A stretch of 64,000 nt of DNA from Cryptomeria japonica. Its lineage: Eukaryota > Streptophyta > Pinopsida > Cupressales > Cupressaceae. The notes beneath the pieces were generated by a model. That model was not told the origin of the DNA and made no database searches. It saw nothing but the letters and a program-made list of their open reading frames with translations. The position numbers and the translations under genes were made by a program. Location of the stretch: positions 624,525,740-624,589,739 of the forward strand of contig NC_081415.1 of the NCBI RefSeq assembly GCF_030272615.1. The letters run 5' to 3'. Below are positions 35,451 through 46,907 of this stretch, piece by piece (position 1 is the stretch's first letter; each line of letters opens with the position of its first letter).

Positions 35451-36406
35451 ACCTTCATTAACACCATAATAACATCTCTTCTAATTTTTGTACTTCTGAT
35501 AGGGCTTGTAGGACTTATCATGCTTATCATACCTATACATTCTTTGAGGACACCTAGAAGCAAAGTGTTATATCTTATTACAAGAGAAACATTTTGAAAG
35601 GTAACTTTTCATCATACTTGCTGACTCCCTTAGGCAATCTCCAAGCAATAATTTCTTCAAGATCATCCAACTCTCTCTCTTGCTCTTCCATCTCTCTCAA
35701 TTCTCTTTCATATCTTCAAACCCTAGATGAACTCTCTCCTGGATCATACATCTTCTTCCCAGATATAAAGGCTTTAAATGGAGTCTCGGATTTACCATGT
35801 GATTCTCCAAATCTGCTCAACTCAAAGCAACTAGCCTACCAACCAACATATTTGTAGTCATAGTAGTCACACTTCGGATCTCATCAATAGAAGCAACTTT
35901 ACCTTTATAAGAAGAAGGAAAGGATCTCAACACCTTAGTAAAAATCTCATCTTCCTCAAGAGTTCCACTGGCACATCTGATGTTCATAAAAAGTTCATTC
36001 ACTTTAGCCATAGAGGAATTTATATTCCCATCTTCTCCCTTCTTCAATATCTCATACTTTCCTGTTAAACAATATAACTTAGCAACTTTAACTTGTTCAT
36101 CTCCATCATACAAGACCTCTATATTTTTCCATATCTCATGTGCAGTCAAAGTCCCATAACATTAGTCATTTCAGAATCAGTCAAGGCACTCAACACTACT
36201 TCCTTAGCCCTTATGTTATGTTCAACTTCCTTCATTTCATCAGTACTAACTGGTCCATTTGAAGGAACATTGTTGACATTCTTTGTAATCTTCCAATAAT
36301 CTTGTCCAAGACACTTCAAATGAATTTCCATCCGCTCCTTGCATATAGTATAATTATTTCAATCAAATCTAGGACTCTCTTTCTTGAATATATAGGTTTC
36401 CATCAT
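35451..36406 (-). pseudogene. Element A Gag
   Basis: Gag starts at ATG 36406 and aligns with Gag of B. Open pieces 36146-36331 and 35817-36149 cover the N-terminal and UBN2-like parts. The nucleocapsid region (35470-35810) is more decayed, with a charged stretch and a knuckle remnant. Several stops, including one near residue 13. Confidence 0.75.
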
Positions 36407-36459
36407 AGATCTCCTCAAGTAGTTAAGCTTCTTCTAGACAATCTAGCTCTCATACCACT

Positions 36460-37784
36460 TGTTGGCAACAACAAAGAAGGAAAACTGAAAGTGGGGGGGG
36501 GGGGGTTGGGTGAATCAATTTTCACCATACTACACAAATTAAGCACAATCTTAGAGCTGATCAACTACAACAAAAAGAAAGATAACAACAATAGAAACAA
36601 CACACATAACACCAAGATTTTAACATTAAAAACTTGTTTAAGGGAAAAACCACGATGGGAACCTACCCACAATAAGATGATACTTTGCAGTAGTATGTGT
36701 AAATATTACGATGGGGAATGCACATGCATTCAAGCACACTACCTATAGCTCACTACTAAAATTACAATGACCCAAAAGGCTACAACCCTCAGGGAAGGTT
36801 CACTACCTTACAAAGAAGATCAGACTATAATCTAGACAAGATGAACTACAAGAATAGCATCTGCTAATGCCTGATGATAGTTCCAATTAAGCTCATATGT
36901 ATTCCCTTCACCAATCTTTGCTCAATACACCAAACCAAAAGATGAATTCACTTGATTTCATATACATAACTCTTTGATAATGCAATTTCAACAACAATGT
37001 ACAAAGTACATGAATATTACACCCATTTATATAGATCATCAATTGTGGCTACAAGGTCGACCAAACCCTTAACACCTAATTACAAAATTACATCACATGA
37101 TACATAAATCAACCACCAAACTAATAAAATGTCATAGACAACATAGAATGGACCTAGAACAACTCCTCAAATGCACACCACCATCAGAAATCTCACCATG
37201 ATCAACCTCAACACGTTACACCACCACAAATACTGCATAACATGATAAATATCACCGGACCCATAGGATCATCAATAACTTGCACAATAATCATTGCAAA
37301 CCATCAGAATAGATAGAACATGATTAGGAAACATCAAAAAGAATGTTATAACCATCCGCAATAGCTGTACCAACACCACTTATTCAAATCTTTATCTATC
37401 AACACACTAACACTCAAGAACACTTAACAATAGCAACTTGTATAAGAAAGATATCTTACAAAGCATAAAATCACAAACCATCTAAAATGAAGATACACAT
37501 GGACATCCCAAACACTCTCCAAAAACCACAACGCAAGATATGATCATACCAAAGCACAACGGATCAAACACTACAACATTGAACATAGAAGAAAAATCCT
37601 CATACCAAAATACACAACTCAATCAAGTCATCACATAGCATCATGGCATCAATAAAGAATGAAGTATCTCTAGAGAGATAGAATTATAAATAATTCAACC
37701 CACTACAACCACCAAATCACCAAAACACAGGAATATGTTGACATCAATAACAACAACATATTCTAGAAGCAACAATATCCAACA
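36460..37784 (-). repeat. Element A 5' LTR
   Basis: This 1325-bp LTR is paired with 16164-17506. The U5 motif has a 13-base G run (36493-36505) against four in the other copy. The primer site is just left, about 36442-36458. Confidence 0.88.
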
Positions 37785-38829
37785 TAACTTGCACAAAATA
37801 TGTTGAATAAAAACACACACACACACAGACAATCCCATGTAGTGAAATAAAATTGTGATGTAATATGGATGTCAGGAATGAGTAATATGAAACTATTCCT
37901 TTCACCCTAAATCCCATGAAAAGAATGTAGTAAAGATCTATTCTACACATAAAATCCATATGCATCATTATGATCAATAATCAAATAATAACACTAGAAC
38001 ATAGATTAACATCTCATAAAGAATCACAATGAGTCACCAATATAAAATACAAGTCATAAGTATGCCATCACTAACATCAATATATATCTATCTCAAATGA
38101 AGTATAACAATAAGTATATTTTGAAACACATAAGAATCTTCAAGTAATTCAATAACATAGATCACATGAATGTATCCATACACACAAACCACTGAAATAA
38201 ACCACACATAATTATTGAAACATTGTCTAACAATTCAAATTAACAAGTATCTAAAGTAAATCATTGAGGGGTACTACACTCCTTCCTTAAATGTTTCTCT
38301 CTTTTGGAGAAGAGTTTTCTCCTATGGGTTTTTATTATTTCTACAATTTCATTTCATTGCATTGTTATTGCTCATAGGAACCTACTATGGTGTAGTTTCA
38401 AGGCTGCATAATGCATCTCTTGAATATTTCTCTCTAACTTGCACATAAAGGGGTGTTGATGTATGCATTTATACTATGCACATTTACTTGAGTAAACTTA
38501 GGTGAAAAAATTTAATTTTTTGTTTCTCAGTCACCTCTTTCATGTTTGTTGGGTAGAAGTTGGTCACCACTCTCGTATTCTTCCCATATGCATCCTTGTC
38601 ATATATATAAGGTGCCTTGTATATTTGCATATCCCATTCACATTGTAGACACCTATTTCTGTCCAGGTACACACATCAATGTAATTAGTTCATTGACTAG
38701 TGAAATAGATTCTTGTGTTGCTTCTTGTTGTTCTTGTGGAGGTTTTCTCTATAAGTCAAGCTCCTGGGTGCATCAACATGGGAAAGGCTCATACCTAAAA
38801 AATTAGAAGAAGAAAAATATAACCTACAA
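37785..38829. other. AT-rich intergenic stretch with (AC)n and a possible LTR piece
   Basis: A short AC dinucleotide run lies at 37811-37827. Otherwise 37830-38300 shows nothing recognisable. A separate entry covers the LTR-like piece at 38453-38790. Confidence 0.45.
38453..38790 (+). repeat. Possible degenerate LTR fragment
   Basis: A purine run (CATAAAGGGG) is followed by TGTTGATGTATGC, like a polypurine tract and LTR start. A TATA box (ATATATATAA, 38601-38610) lies 150 bp in. No partner LTR or target duplication is visible in the window, so this is tentative. Confidence 0.3.
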
Positions 38830-39800
38830 AATCCATAAACAATCAATGAAAAAATAGGCCCAATGATGAATTTTATTGTTTAAATCATTCACGATCTTAG
38901 CATATTTGAAAATATTTGCATGAGTGAATGTTTTCTCACTAGATTTGTTCCAATATTGGCCAAAAAATTAGCTATTTTATTTCCTTCTCTAAAATAGTGA
39001 GTAATTTGATAATTTTAAAAAGTAGATTATATTTCATAGGCCTTTGAAAACATATATTTCAGATTCCAATTTGAAACTTCCTTATAAAAAAAGGCATTGA
39101 TTGTAATTTGTGAGTCACCTTCTATGAATAATTATTCAATATTTGATTTCTCAGACAAGTTAAGCCCAATTATAAGAGCCTTGAATTATGCTAAATTATT
39201 GGTGACCTCAAATACCTTTGTTGCCATTGCTGAACTTACTTTTCCCTAGTGTGTCTATAGAACATGTCCCATCCATGCTTCTCTTTTTTAGATCCATCAA
39301 AATTGAGCTTAATGAAACAAGCCTGAGTGGGGGAATAAATTTTATCATATTTTAGTTTATCTTACTAGAGATTTAATTTATAATATTCCTTTTTAATTGC
39401 ATGGAAATATTTTTCCAATTGAATAGGAGTTTAGAATATCATGAATTGAATAAAGATGATAGGTTTTTGTTCCCCAACATGAAAGCCCTAATATTTTTTG
39501 AAATGGAATCCTCTATATTTATCTACTGATTTTAATTGACACCTTAATATTCTTTTATTTATATTCTACCATAGGTTCCATATTTGTATGGGGGAGATAC
39601 ATTCCAAAGGATTGCAATAAATGAATCTTGGTCACGAAGAGGCCAAAATTCCAAAACTTCCTTGAGAGAACCTGTGAGAGGAGCTAACCAATTCCATTTT
39701 TTCTTTAACCAGTTCCAACGATTTTGAGAGAATTAGTAGTGGTGTAGAAGGTGATCAATTATTTCCATTTTTAGAAAAACATATGACATAATTGAAATTA
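38830..39800 (-). pseudogene. LINE remnant: RNase H and zf-RVT region
   Basis: On the minus strand, 39300-38880 translates with stops to a plant LINE RNase H: Leu-Asn-Phe-Asp-Gly-Ser start near 39305, Glu-Gly-Asp-Ser about 39125, and a Phe-Arg-Glu-Gly-Asn-Lys-Ile-Ala-x-Phe-Leu-Ala-type tail near 38970. Near 39780-39690 an Ile-Asp-His-Leu-Leu segment followed by Trp-Asn-Trp resembles the zf-RVT domain that precedes RNase H in plant L1-like elements. Heavily decayed. Confidence 0.55.
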
Positions 39801-40944
39801 TTAACTATTCCCAATTGTAATAGATGAGAGTTGGTAAGGATTTAATATTTTAGTGCAAGCTAGGTGAATGCATCTGCCTTAGGTAGAACTACATTATTCC
39901 AACAAAAGGAAAAATCTCTTGAGTTTTGTGATACACCTTGAAATATTAAGGATTCATATCCTCATTTTACATTATATGAACCTAATGGTGAATCTACCTA
40001 GATCAAGAAATATACTTTTGAATTGATGTGCATATCTCTCTATTGAAGTTGAGTTTGGAGATTTTTTTTTATCATCTAAATATGGAAAGTTTAAAAAATA
40101 TTTCCAATGAAAATATGATTTATTATTCTCATGATGGATAATGAAATATTCTTTAGCTTTAGATCCCAATTAGGACTAAAGAACTTCCTTCGCTTGTGAT
40201 TAATATTGAATGTTGGTCAATGAATGCGAATTTTCTTAAAACATTTCCTTCCATCTTGAATGACTTAAGAAAGATAGGGTAAGACAAATTTTCTACAATA
40301 TTTTATGAAATTCTACATTTTAGACCATTGAGGTGGATTTCCCATTGTGAATATTCTTTTAGGATTATTTGTATGAAGGTATTTTTTTTGAATTCTTTTT
40401 GTCCATTTCAAATTTGGTCTTGAATACAAAATTCACACTATCTTTTCTCCTAAGGACATGTTTCTTGCCTTCAAATAATGGATTTGTGGTGCACCACCTA
40501 CTTTGTTTTTACACAAATTATCCCAAGACACCAAAAAAAAAATTCATTTGTTATACATATTCCCTTTCCAAAGAAAATCCCTCAATTTCTATTCAATATA
40601 TGAAAGAATACATTTTTCAATTCGATGAACTGATATGGTGTAGTTTGGTATTGTTGAAAGGAGTAATCTTATGACTAAGATTAATTTAAAATATATTTAC
40701 TAATAGAAAGAAATTTATATTTTATTATATTTACATTTTTTTTCTCATAATACAATTTTTTCATTTTAATTTCTAATTCCATCTAATTTTTATATTTAAA
40801 TTTTGAACTTCTTATCACTATTCAAATAATTCATTACAAATAAAAAAACTAAGAATACACAATTTTTTATTTATTAAATGTATTTTTCAAATGAATAAAT
40901 TATTCTTAATATCTATTAATATTTAAAAAAATAATTTGGTATAC
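39801..40944. other. AT-rich stretch, probably more LINE remnant then non-coding
   Basis: 39801-40200 may continue the LINE frame on the minus strand, but no motif is clear. 40680-40944 is extremely AT-rich. Bases 40945-40949 (ATTGT) are the left target duplication of element E. Confidence 0.35.
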
Positions 40945-40949
40945 ATTGT

Positions 40950-41037
40950 TGTAGAACACAAGATATCACTGAGAGGGGGTGAATCAATGATTATAAAAAA
41001 ATTCAAACAATGTGTGCAACCGGTAGGATAATGAAAG
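40950..41037 (-). repeat. Element E 3' LTR, outer piece left of D
   Basis: It starts TGTAGAACACAAG with the GAGAGGGGGTGAATCA U5 motif. It matches 53850-53937 and is cut by D after GAAAG at 41033-41037. Confidence 0.9.
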
Positions 41038-41879
41038 TGTTAGTATTTGCACAGATACTGAGAGGGGGGGGTGAATCAATATCTAACTGGTAATTAGAAT
41101 TTCTCAACTTAAAACATGCAGAACATATTATAACAGTGTACCGGTATGCAAGAAATAATGCAATAAGTAGAATTAAAAGCATCCACATGAAAAGCACACC
41201 ATGACACAAGGATTTAATGAGGAAACCCGGTGTGTGAAAAACCTCAGTGGGATTTGTGACCCACAATATTCACTTACTAGCCAATAAGAGAATATTACTT
41301 ACAAGAGGGGCCTGCACATGCAAGAAGGCCAACTGCATAGAGCTCACTGCTCAATGGGAAGTCTCACTGACTTACAATATGGATTATACAAATCCAATAT
41401 CTTGTACTGCTTTACAATAGCATCTATAATGCTTGATCCAATACCGGTTTGTGCTCTGTTCTTTACATAAAACCTTTAACCTATATTTCGCATAATAGGT
41501 CTACCTAATATCTTCTTTTTTCGCTTACAACACTTAGAAAATGTCTATAATGATCTCTCTTATATATAAGAGTCATTTTACAACTTGCCAAGTTGGCTTA
41601 CAAAGTTTTTACAATAATAAACAAAATATAATATAACAAAAATCCTATCGGCCTCTGTGCCGGTATGCTTCCTTTCTCTATGCCGGTGCCGGTGGTCTGA
41701 GTGCCGGTGTAGAGTGTGATCTAGTGATGTCGGTGAACTATCTTGCCGGTGTAATGCCTTGCCGGTGTAATGCCTTGTCGGTGTAATACCTTGCCGGTGC
41801 CATAGGATTGTAAGGTTTCCATCAATGACAAAACCTTCAATCACCTACAATGTCTCATTGGAGTGTGCATATGCCAACA
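41038..41879 (-). repeat. Element D 3' LTR
   Basis: This 842-bp LTR has three copies of a 16-bp unit GCCGGTGTAATGCCTT (41745-41792) against two in the 5' LTR. It is paired with 46908-47726. The U5 motif has an 8-base G run. Confidence 0.93.
41557..41572 (-). promoter_or_regulatory. Palindromic TATA box of element D LTR
   Basis: CTCTTATATATAAGAG is an exact 16-bp palindrome present in both LTRs (also 47420-47435). It lies mid-LTR, as a U3 promoter should. Being palindromic it could serve either direction; this is inferred. Confidence 0.55.
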
Positions 41880-42193
41880 ATCTCCCCCTTTGGCATTGAT
41901 GGCAACACTCATGAGAAATTTCAAAAGTGTATCCAAAAATGTGAAGTCAAAAAATGTTACCAAAAATGTGTGCTCCCCCTGAGCATATGATTCCTATGAT
42001 ATTGAATTTTCTCATACCACTACTCCCCCTTTGGCATCAATGACAAAGGTTGTCAGTAGAGTTTGTAGTTTCAACCTTGTAACTAGGTAGTTACAATTTG
42101 AAATAGATCCACCAAAATCAAGTTTATACTCTCCATTAACTTCTTACTGTCTCTTATTGATGTCTTTGTTCTTTTAACTGTACGAGTGAGGTG
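41880..42193 (-). other. Element D polypurine tract and 3' non-coding region
   Basis: Directly after the LTR is ATCTCCCCCTTTGG (complement of CCAAAGGGGGAGAT) followed by CATTGATGGCAACA. The same block occurs in A, B, C, E and F. Two further TCCCCCT tracts near 41972 and 42026 repeat it. Confidence 0.8.
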
Positions 42194-45100
42194 CTACATA
42201 TGCTCTATCGGTATTTTTTTTCCCTGTATCAGTGCCTCAGATATTTCCTTCCGCAATGATGCTAGATAGTCCAATCTTGGACTCAGTTTTAGTCTCAGAT
42301 GCTTTGCCTTATTCACTATTCTCTCCTTTTCTCTTTCTAACTTAAGTAACTCTTCCTCAAAATTTGTTATCCTTTGCTTAAAAATTGATGATGTATCAGG
42401 TGAGTTAACAAAATTATCAACAAGTTTATTTATTTCATCCTGTACCTTGCTTATCTTCTTATCTATGTCTATTGTCAAAAAGTTTGTCTTGCAGGCATCT
42501 TTGTATAGAGTTTTGTATTTCTTTAACAAGTTACATAGTTCTGGTAGAAGTGTGTCAAATTCTCTAGTACACTTCTTTACCTAATCTTCAAAAAAATTCT
42601 GCTTTTCAATTTCTATCTTGTCCTTCAATGTCTCTTCTTTTATTTTCTCAATAGTCACTGTGTTCTCAGTGATGTATTTACACAAAGTATCAAGTTGTCC
42701 TAAAGAATCTTTATTGCCTATGTTACAGTTAGGAGCAATTACCTTCAAAATTGGGATTGTTTCATCTATGGCTTTATAAGCTTGTGAACTACAATTCGTT
42801 ATCCTTTTGATTGAATCCAAAAGTACTTCAGTTACATTTGTTGATTTGTGACATGCTGAGGAGGAACCAACATTCTGAATTCTGCTGGTGGAGGAAGTAA
42901 CCAAGCTTGTTGTGACCTCTAGTAGGTTTGTTTAGTTTGCATTTCCTTAAGCAATGGTTTGTGTACTTCTCCAGTTGCCGGTTGCACTGTTTCCTCATGA
43001 ACCTATTCCTGTACCTGTTCTGGAGCCTATTGTTGTTGTTGTTGCTCTTCTTGTTGCTCTATTTGTTGCATTGTCTCGGTCTGAGTTTCTGCCTATTGCT
43101 CTTTGTCATCTGCCAGTTTCTCTTGTGTGTTATCAGTTTGCTTAGCTACCGGTGTCTCACTAGCCATTTCAGTCTTACCAGTTGTATCTTTATCTACCAC
43201 AATGTTGATCTTTTGTGTATCAACATCTACTATGTATAAGACTTCAGGATTAGGATTGACATCCTCTACATCCATACTTTCAACTGTCGGTTGATCTTCT
43301 GTAGTTGTTGTTACCGGTGATGTAAAAGGAGGTGGGGGTAAGTTGTCTTTTACTTTGTTACTTGAAGGTCCACCAACCTTTCCTTTTCCTTTGTCTCTCT
43401 CCTTTTGATATACCTTTATTGGTTTGGGGTTCCTATATTCTTCCTAATTTTCTTTTTCAACTAGGAATATATCCCATCCATTTTCTATTTCTTCAGTCAC
43501 CTCATTGACTCTTCCAACCATTAATGCAATGTGCCAGTGTGCAGTAGAGAATACTGACCAGTTGGCTTCGGCAATTAAATCATCAATTTCTTTAGGTGAG
43601 TTCACTGGGTACACAACAAGTAGCTTTTCTATCTTGATTTTCTTATCAAGCTCTATAACAACTTGTCTTCTTGCTTCCAGTCTTTTGAACAGTTCATCTG
43701 GTACTTCGTCTACAACTTCCATCAAAAATTTCTTATACATGTCCATATGCAATATAACACTATTTTCTACTTGTTCTTTTTCATCTGCAGTCAGAGTTTC
43801 ATACAATTTCTCTATATTCTTTAGTTTCCCTTCCTCTGTAATTTCATTCAACAGTATGTCAAGAGGGGCCACATTTTGTTTTGTTCTCTTCTTCTTTCTG
43901 GGTGTCAGTTTCTTCTTTGGTGTAGTCTTTTTAACTAGAGATCTTACTACTTGCTGTTTCTGTCTTGTCCTCCTAGGTGAGGGTGTGGTTGTCGGTGAGG
44001 GATCTCTTTTCCTTACAACTCTTTTGAAAGCTACAGGCATGTCACTCTCCAAAAAAGTGCCTACCGGTGATAGATGAGTCTCAGGCTGTAGAGTTCCTAG
44101 CTCATCCTCAGTGATACTAGTTTTCTTTAACACATCTTATTTAATAGCTTTTACTTGTCTGGAGCCTCTTCTCACAACTGCCTCAACCTTTTTCACTCTC
44201 TTCTTAGATTTTATTTGTTTTTCTATGGTCTCAACTCTACCAAATACTTCTTCCTTTGGTTCGTTTGGAGCTTCCAAAAGGGCTTTAGCATAAGTCTCAA
44301 TTATATGATCATCTATCTCATAGCCCATCTCTGTTACCCAGATTGTTCTCGAGATGACTGCTTCCATCCAGATCTCATCCTTTTTTTTTACAAAACATAT
44401 ATCATCCTTATATTTGTCAACAATCTTTTGTGATAATCTGATTCTCTTCTTCATTTTGGCCTTAAGTGGTTGAAAGTAATCATGGATATTGTTTTCCTTA
44501 TCTTCTCCCATATTGTTGAATAGTTTTGTCAATTGTTTTCATACCGGTATATCAAATCCAAGTTCTTCGTAGCCTATATCGGGAACCTGTTTGGTTATAT
44601 GAAGCATCAAACATACTAGCAGATTTCCAAACCTAAAAGTTCCTTTCTTATCCTTCTTAATCCTGCCTAAGTTGTCAATTAACTCATCCTTCAACCACTC
44701 ACATATATCAATCTTTACATTATCTATGATCATGTCATAAGAACTCTTAATGCATAAGCTTGAAACTGAATTGAGTCTATTTGCATGAGTTTCCTTATAC
44801 CCTAATATCATGTTGATAAACCTTACATTGGTGTCAGTTACATCATTGACTCTTAAGGACCTTTTATCAGTTGTAGCACCAGTTAGCTTAGTAACTAGGT
44901 CATTTGAGACCTTCTTGGTTTTGGCTGGCTTTTTACCAGTGGTCGGTATCCCTGTGACAACTTACACAGCTTCCTTGGTGATTTTGTGAATTACATCTAA
45001 CCAGAAAAATTCACCATGCTATCCTAATCACATCCTTGGGAAATTCAGGAATGCAGAGGATTTCAGTAAATCCTAGGGTTTCAATGATTTTATGTTCCGG

Positions 45101-45361
45101 TTTCAAATTTTCGGAATTATCACATATGATAGATTTATACATAGTTTTGATCTCTTCATCTCCCAATTCCTCTATGTTGCAGTGAATGTAAATTCTGGGG
45201 TCTTTAGCATAAACAACTCCTTTTGGTATTTGAGAGAAAACACCTACATTGTCATCTTTCTTTGTTACCTCAGGAACTAGTTGAAATACGGGCCTAGGGT
45301 ATTTTATAACCTCAACTACAGTAGGGTTTGCTATATATTCAAGTGCAGAGGTGGATGCCAT
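42194..45361 (-). pseudogene. Element D ORF2: unknown protein of about 1056 codons
   Basis: Starting at ATG 45361 (Met-Ala-Ser-Thr-Ser), the open pieces are 45361-45011, 44811-43093 (one shifted frame with a few stops) and 42904-42194, which returns to the starting frame. So two compensating frameshifts and a few stops separate it from an intact gene. In order: Tyr-Ile-His-Cys-Asn-Ile-Glu-Glu-Leu-Gly (about 55), HGEFFWLD then HKITK (about 115), Gly-Tyr-Lys near 185, Asp-Tyr-Phe-Gln-Pro-Leu (about 294), Met-Gly-Tyr-Glu-Ile (about 345), a Ser/Pro/Arg/Lys linker (420-475), a second folded part ending Asn-Gly-Trp-Asp, a Gln-rich stretch (about 770) and a C-terminal coiled coil. No known enzyme motif. 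It may relate loosely to retroelement ORFs labelled putative plant transposon protein, but I cannot confirm this. Confidence 0.75.
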
Positions 45362-45668
45362 GATGATAAATACCTTTTTTCTATCTTGGATGGATTGATT
45401 GCTTGAAGTGCTTCGCCTCCTTGCTTGGAATTCCTTAGCTCTACAAATTTCGTGCTCTATGAATGTTTGAAATTACGGTGAAATGAAATGGAGCCAAAAC
45501 CACAAATTTATAGTGTTTATTTGCCATCTACCATATTTAATGCATGTCAGTTAAGTATTCACTTAACATTGTCTTCTGGTAATGAAGTAATTTCCAACTT
45601 CTCATCTCTAACCGAGGGAATGATAGCACATGTGTCATTAGATTGCCAAACCCTCAAGGAAACTTTCT

Positions 45669-46826
45669 TCAATTTGATGAACAACTTCCTGCTAGTGGAG
45701 CACTACTTTGTCCTGCTAGTGGAGTAATACTCTGTTCTGCTGGTGAAGCATTGATTGGTTCTACCAGTGGAGGAGTATTCCCAACATTTAGATCATCTTT
45801 TCTAATCCATTGTTTTGAGAATTCTTGCTTAACCTCTTCAACTTTTTCTTTGCCTTTCAAGCTAGAACTTTTGTTGTTTGCTGATGATCCTTTACTTCTA
45901 CAGAATTTTGCAATATGCCCAATCTTGTTACATGCATAACAAGTCACATTATTCTTCTGAATAGCTTTCCCATAACCTATGTCGGTTTGTGTTCTGCATT
46001 GATTAGAGAAATGTCTAAATCTTCCATAAACATAACATCTCACATTCATTATGCAATTTTCAGAGTTGTGACCAACTTTGTTGCATTTTGAACATTGACC
46101 GGTGAGTGTGTTGATATTCTGATAATTTCTAGATCTACATTCATTTTCTCTATGACCATAATTATTATAGTTAAAGCATTTTCCATTGAATTTATAAGCA
46201 TTAGGTTGCCTTACCGGTTTGTTGTGATCCTGTGTGTTTCCAGTACCATAGCTTTCACCAACTTCAAAGCCAATTCCAAAAGTGTCACCTTTAGGTTTTT
46301 GATTCTTTAGAAAGTTACCAAGTTCCTCTGAGCTTTTGTTGAATTTTTCTTTATGTTGATTTGCAGTTTCTAGTTCTCTTTTTATGACTTCTTTCTGCCT
46401 CATCAGTTCATTGGAGTCATTCTGAGTGTGCATCAGATCTGTCTTCAATAAATCATTTTCATAGCTAAGTCTTGTGTTCTCATTTGCCGCATCACTTAGT
46501 CTTCTGGTCAATTCTTCTTCATTCTTCTTTCTATCTTCAATTTCTGTACAAAATCTCATAGTCATATCCTGCAACTCGATCTTTGTTGTTATGTTCTCCA
46601 GTTTTAGCTTGCTTAACATATCATTAAGTGATTCCTTTTCATCATTCTCATTTTGCATTTTTTCACAAAGTTCTCTTCTCTTATTTCTTGCAATAGTAAG
46701 ATTCTCTTGAAGTGCTTGAATGATATCTTGAGTTGCTTTTAGATCATCTTCTGGTTTGATATTTTTCAATTTCTCTATATCATACTCTGAGAGAGTTGCT
46801 TCAAGTTGCTTCATCAAATTTTCCAT
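45669..46826 (-). CDS. Element D ORF1: coiled-coil protein with zinc knuckles
   Basis: Intact 385-codon ORF. I place the start at ATG 46826, which lies 82 bases inside the LTR boundary and after the primer site. The frame stays open upstream into the LTR, but that is not coding. Residues about 1-190 form a long Lys/Glu/Asn coiled coil. Four knuckle positions follow: CFNYNNYGHRENEC and CYVYGRFRHFSNQC each lack one ligand Cys, while CSKCNKVGHNSENC and CYACNKIGHIAKFC are complete. The tail is Pro/Ala/Gly/Ser-rich. It resembles the C-terminal coiled coil plus knuckle array of the SIRE-like Gag in elements E and F, suggesting an RNA-binding Gag-like role. 45362-45668 between this and ORF2 is non-coding. 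Confidence 0.85.
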   Translation of the reverse strand: MENLMKQLEATLSEYDIEKLKNIKPEDDLKATQDIIQALQENLTIARNKRRELCEKMQNENDEKESLNDMLSKLKLENITTKIELQDMTMRFCTEIEDRKKNEEELTRRLSDAANENTRLSYENDLLKTDLMHTQNDSNELMRQKEVIKRELETANQHKEKFNKSSEELGNFLKNQKPKGDTFGIGFEVGESYGTGNTQDHNKPVRQPNAYKFNGKCFNYNNYGHRENECRSRNYQNINTLTGQCSKCNKVGHNSENCIMNVRCYVYGRFRHFSNQCRTQTDIGYGKAIQKNNVTCYACNKIGHIAKFCRSKGSSANNKSSSLKGKEKVEEVKQEFSKQWIRKDDLNVGNTPPLVEPINASPAEQSITPLAGQSSAPLAGSCSSN

Positions 46827-46892
46827 CTTTATTGGTGTCAAGATCTTCCTCAAGCTGTTAGGCTTTTGAAAATAGAGGACTAGGATCTGATA

Positions 46893-46905
46893 CCAATTGT
46901 TAGGA
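46893..46905 (-). other. Primer-binding site of element D
   Basis: On the minus strand TGGTATCAGATCC starts two bases inside the LTR end. It differs at one base from the initiator-Met tRNA complement TGGTATCAGAGCC. Confidence 0.85.
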
Positions 46906-46907
46906 TT

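Larger units (their letters stand above)
16164..37784 (-). mobile_element. Element A: Copia-type LTR retrotransposon containing nested B and C
   Basis: LTRs at 16164-17506 (3') and 36460-37784 (5') begin TG and end CA in plus orientation. The interior, after removing B, reads on the minus strand as gag, protease, integrase, reverse transcriptase and RNase H, the Copia order. The flanks CAACC (16159-16163) and TAACT (37785-37789) match at 3 of 5, both differences being C/T, consistent with a decayed duplication. The primer site next to the 5' LTR contains TGGTATGAGAGC. All coding regions are broken. Confidence 0.85.

Noticed and set aside
37811-37827. AC dinucleotide run as a notable microsatellite
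   Set aside because: It is short and ordinary for plant intergenic DNA.
43505-44077. Plus-strand 190-codon open frame
   Set aside because: Antisense of ORF2 of D, which is supported by homology to C and G.
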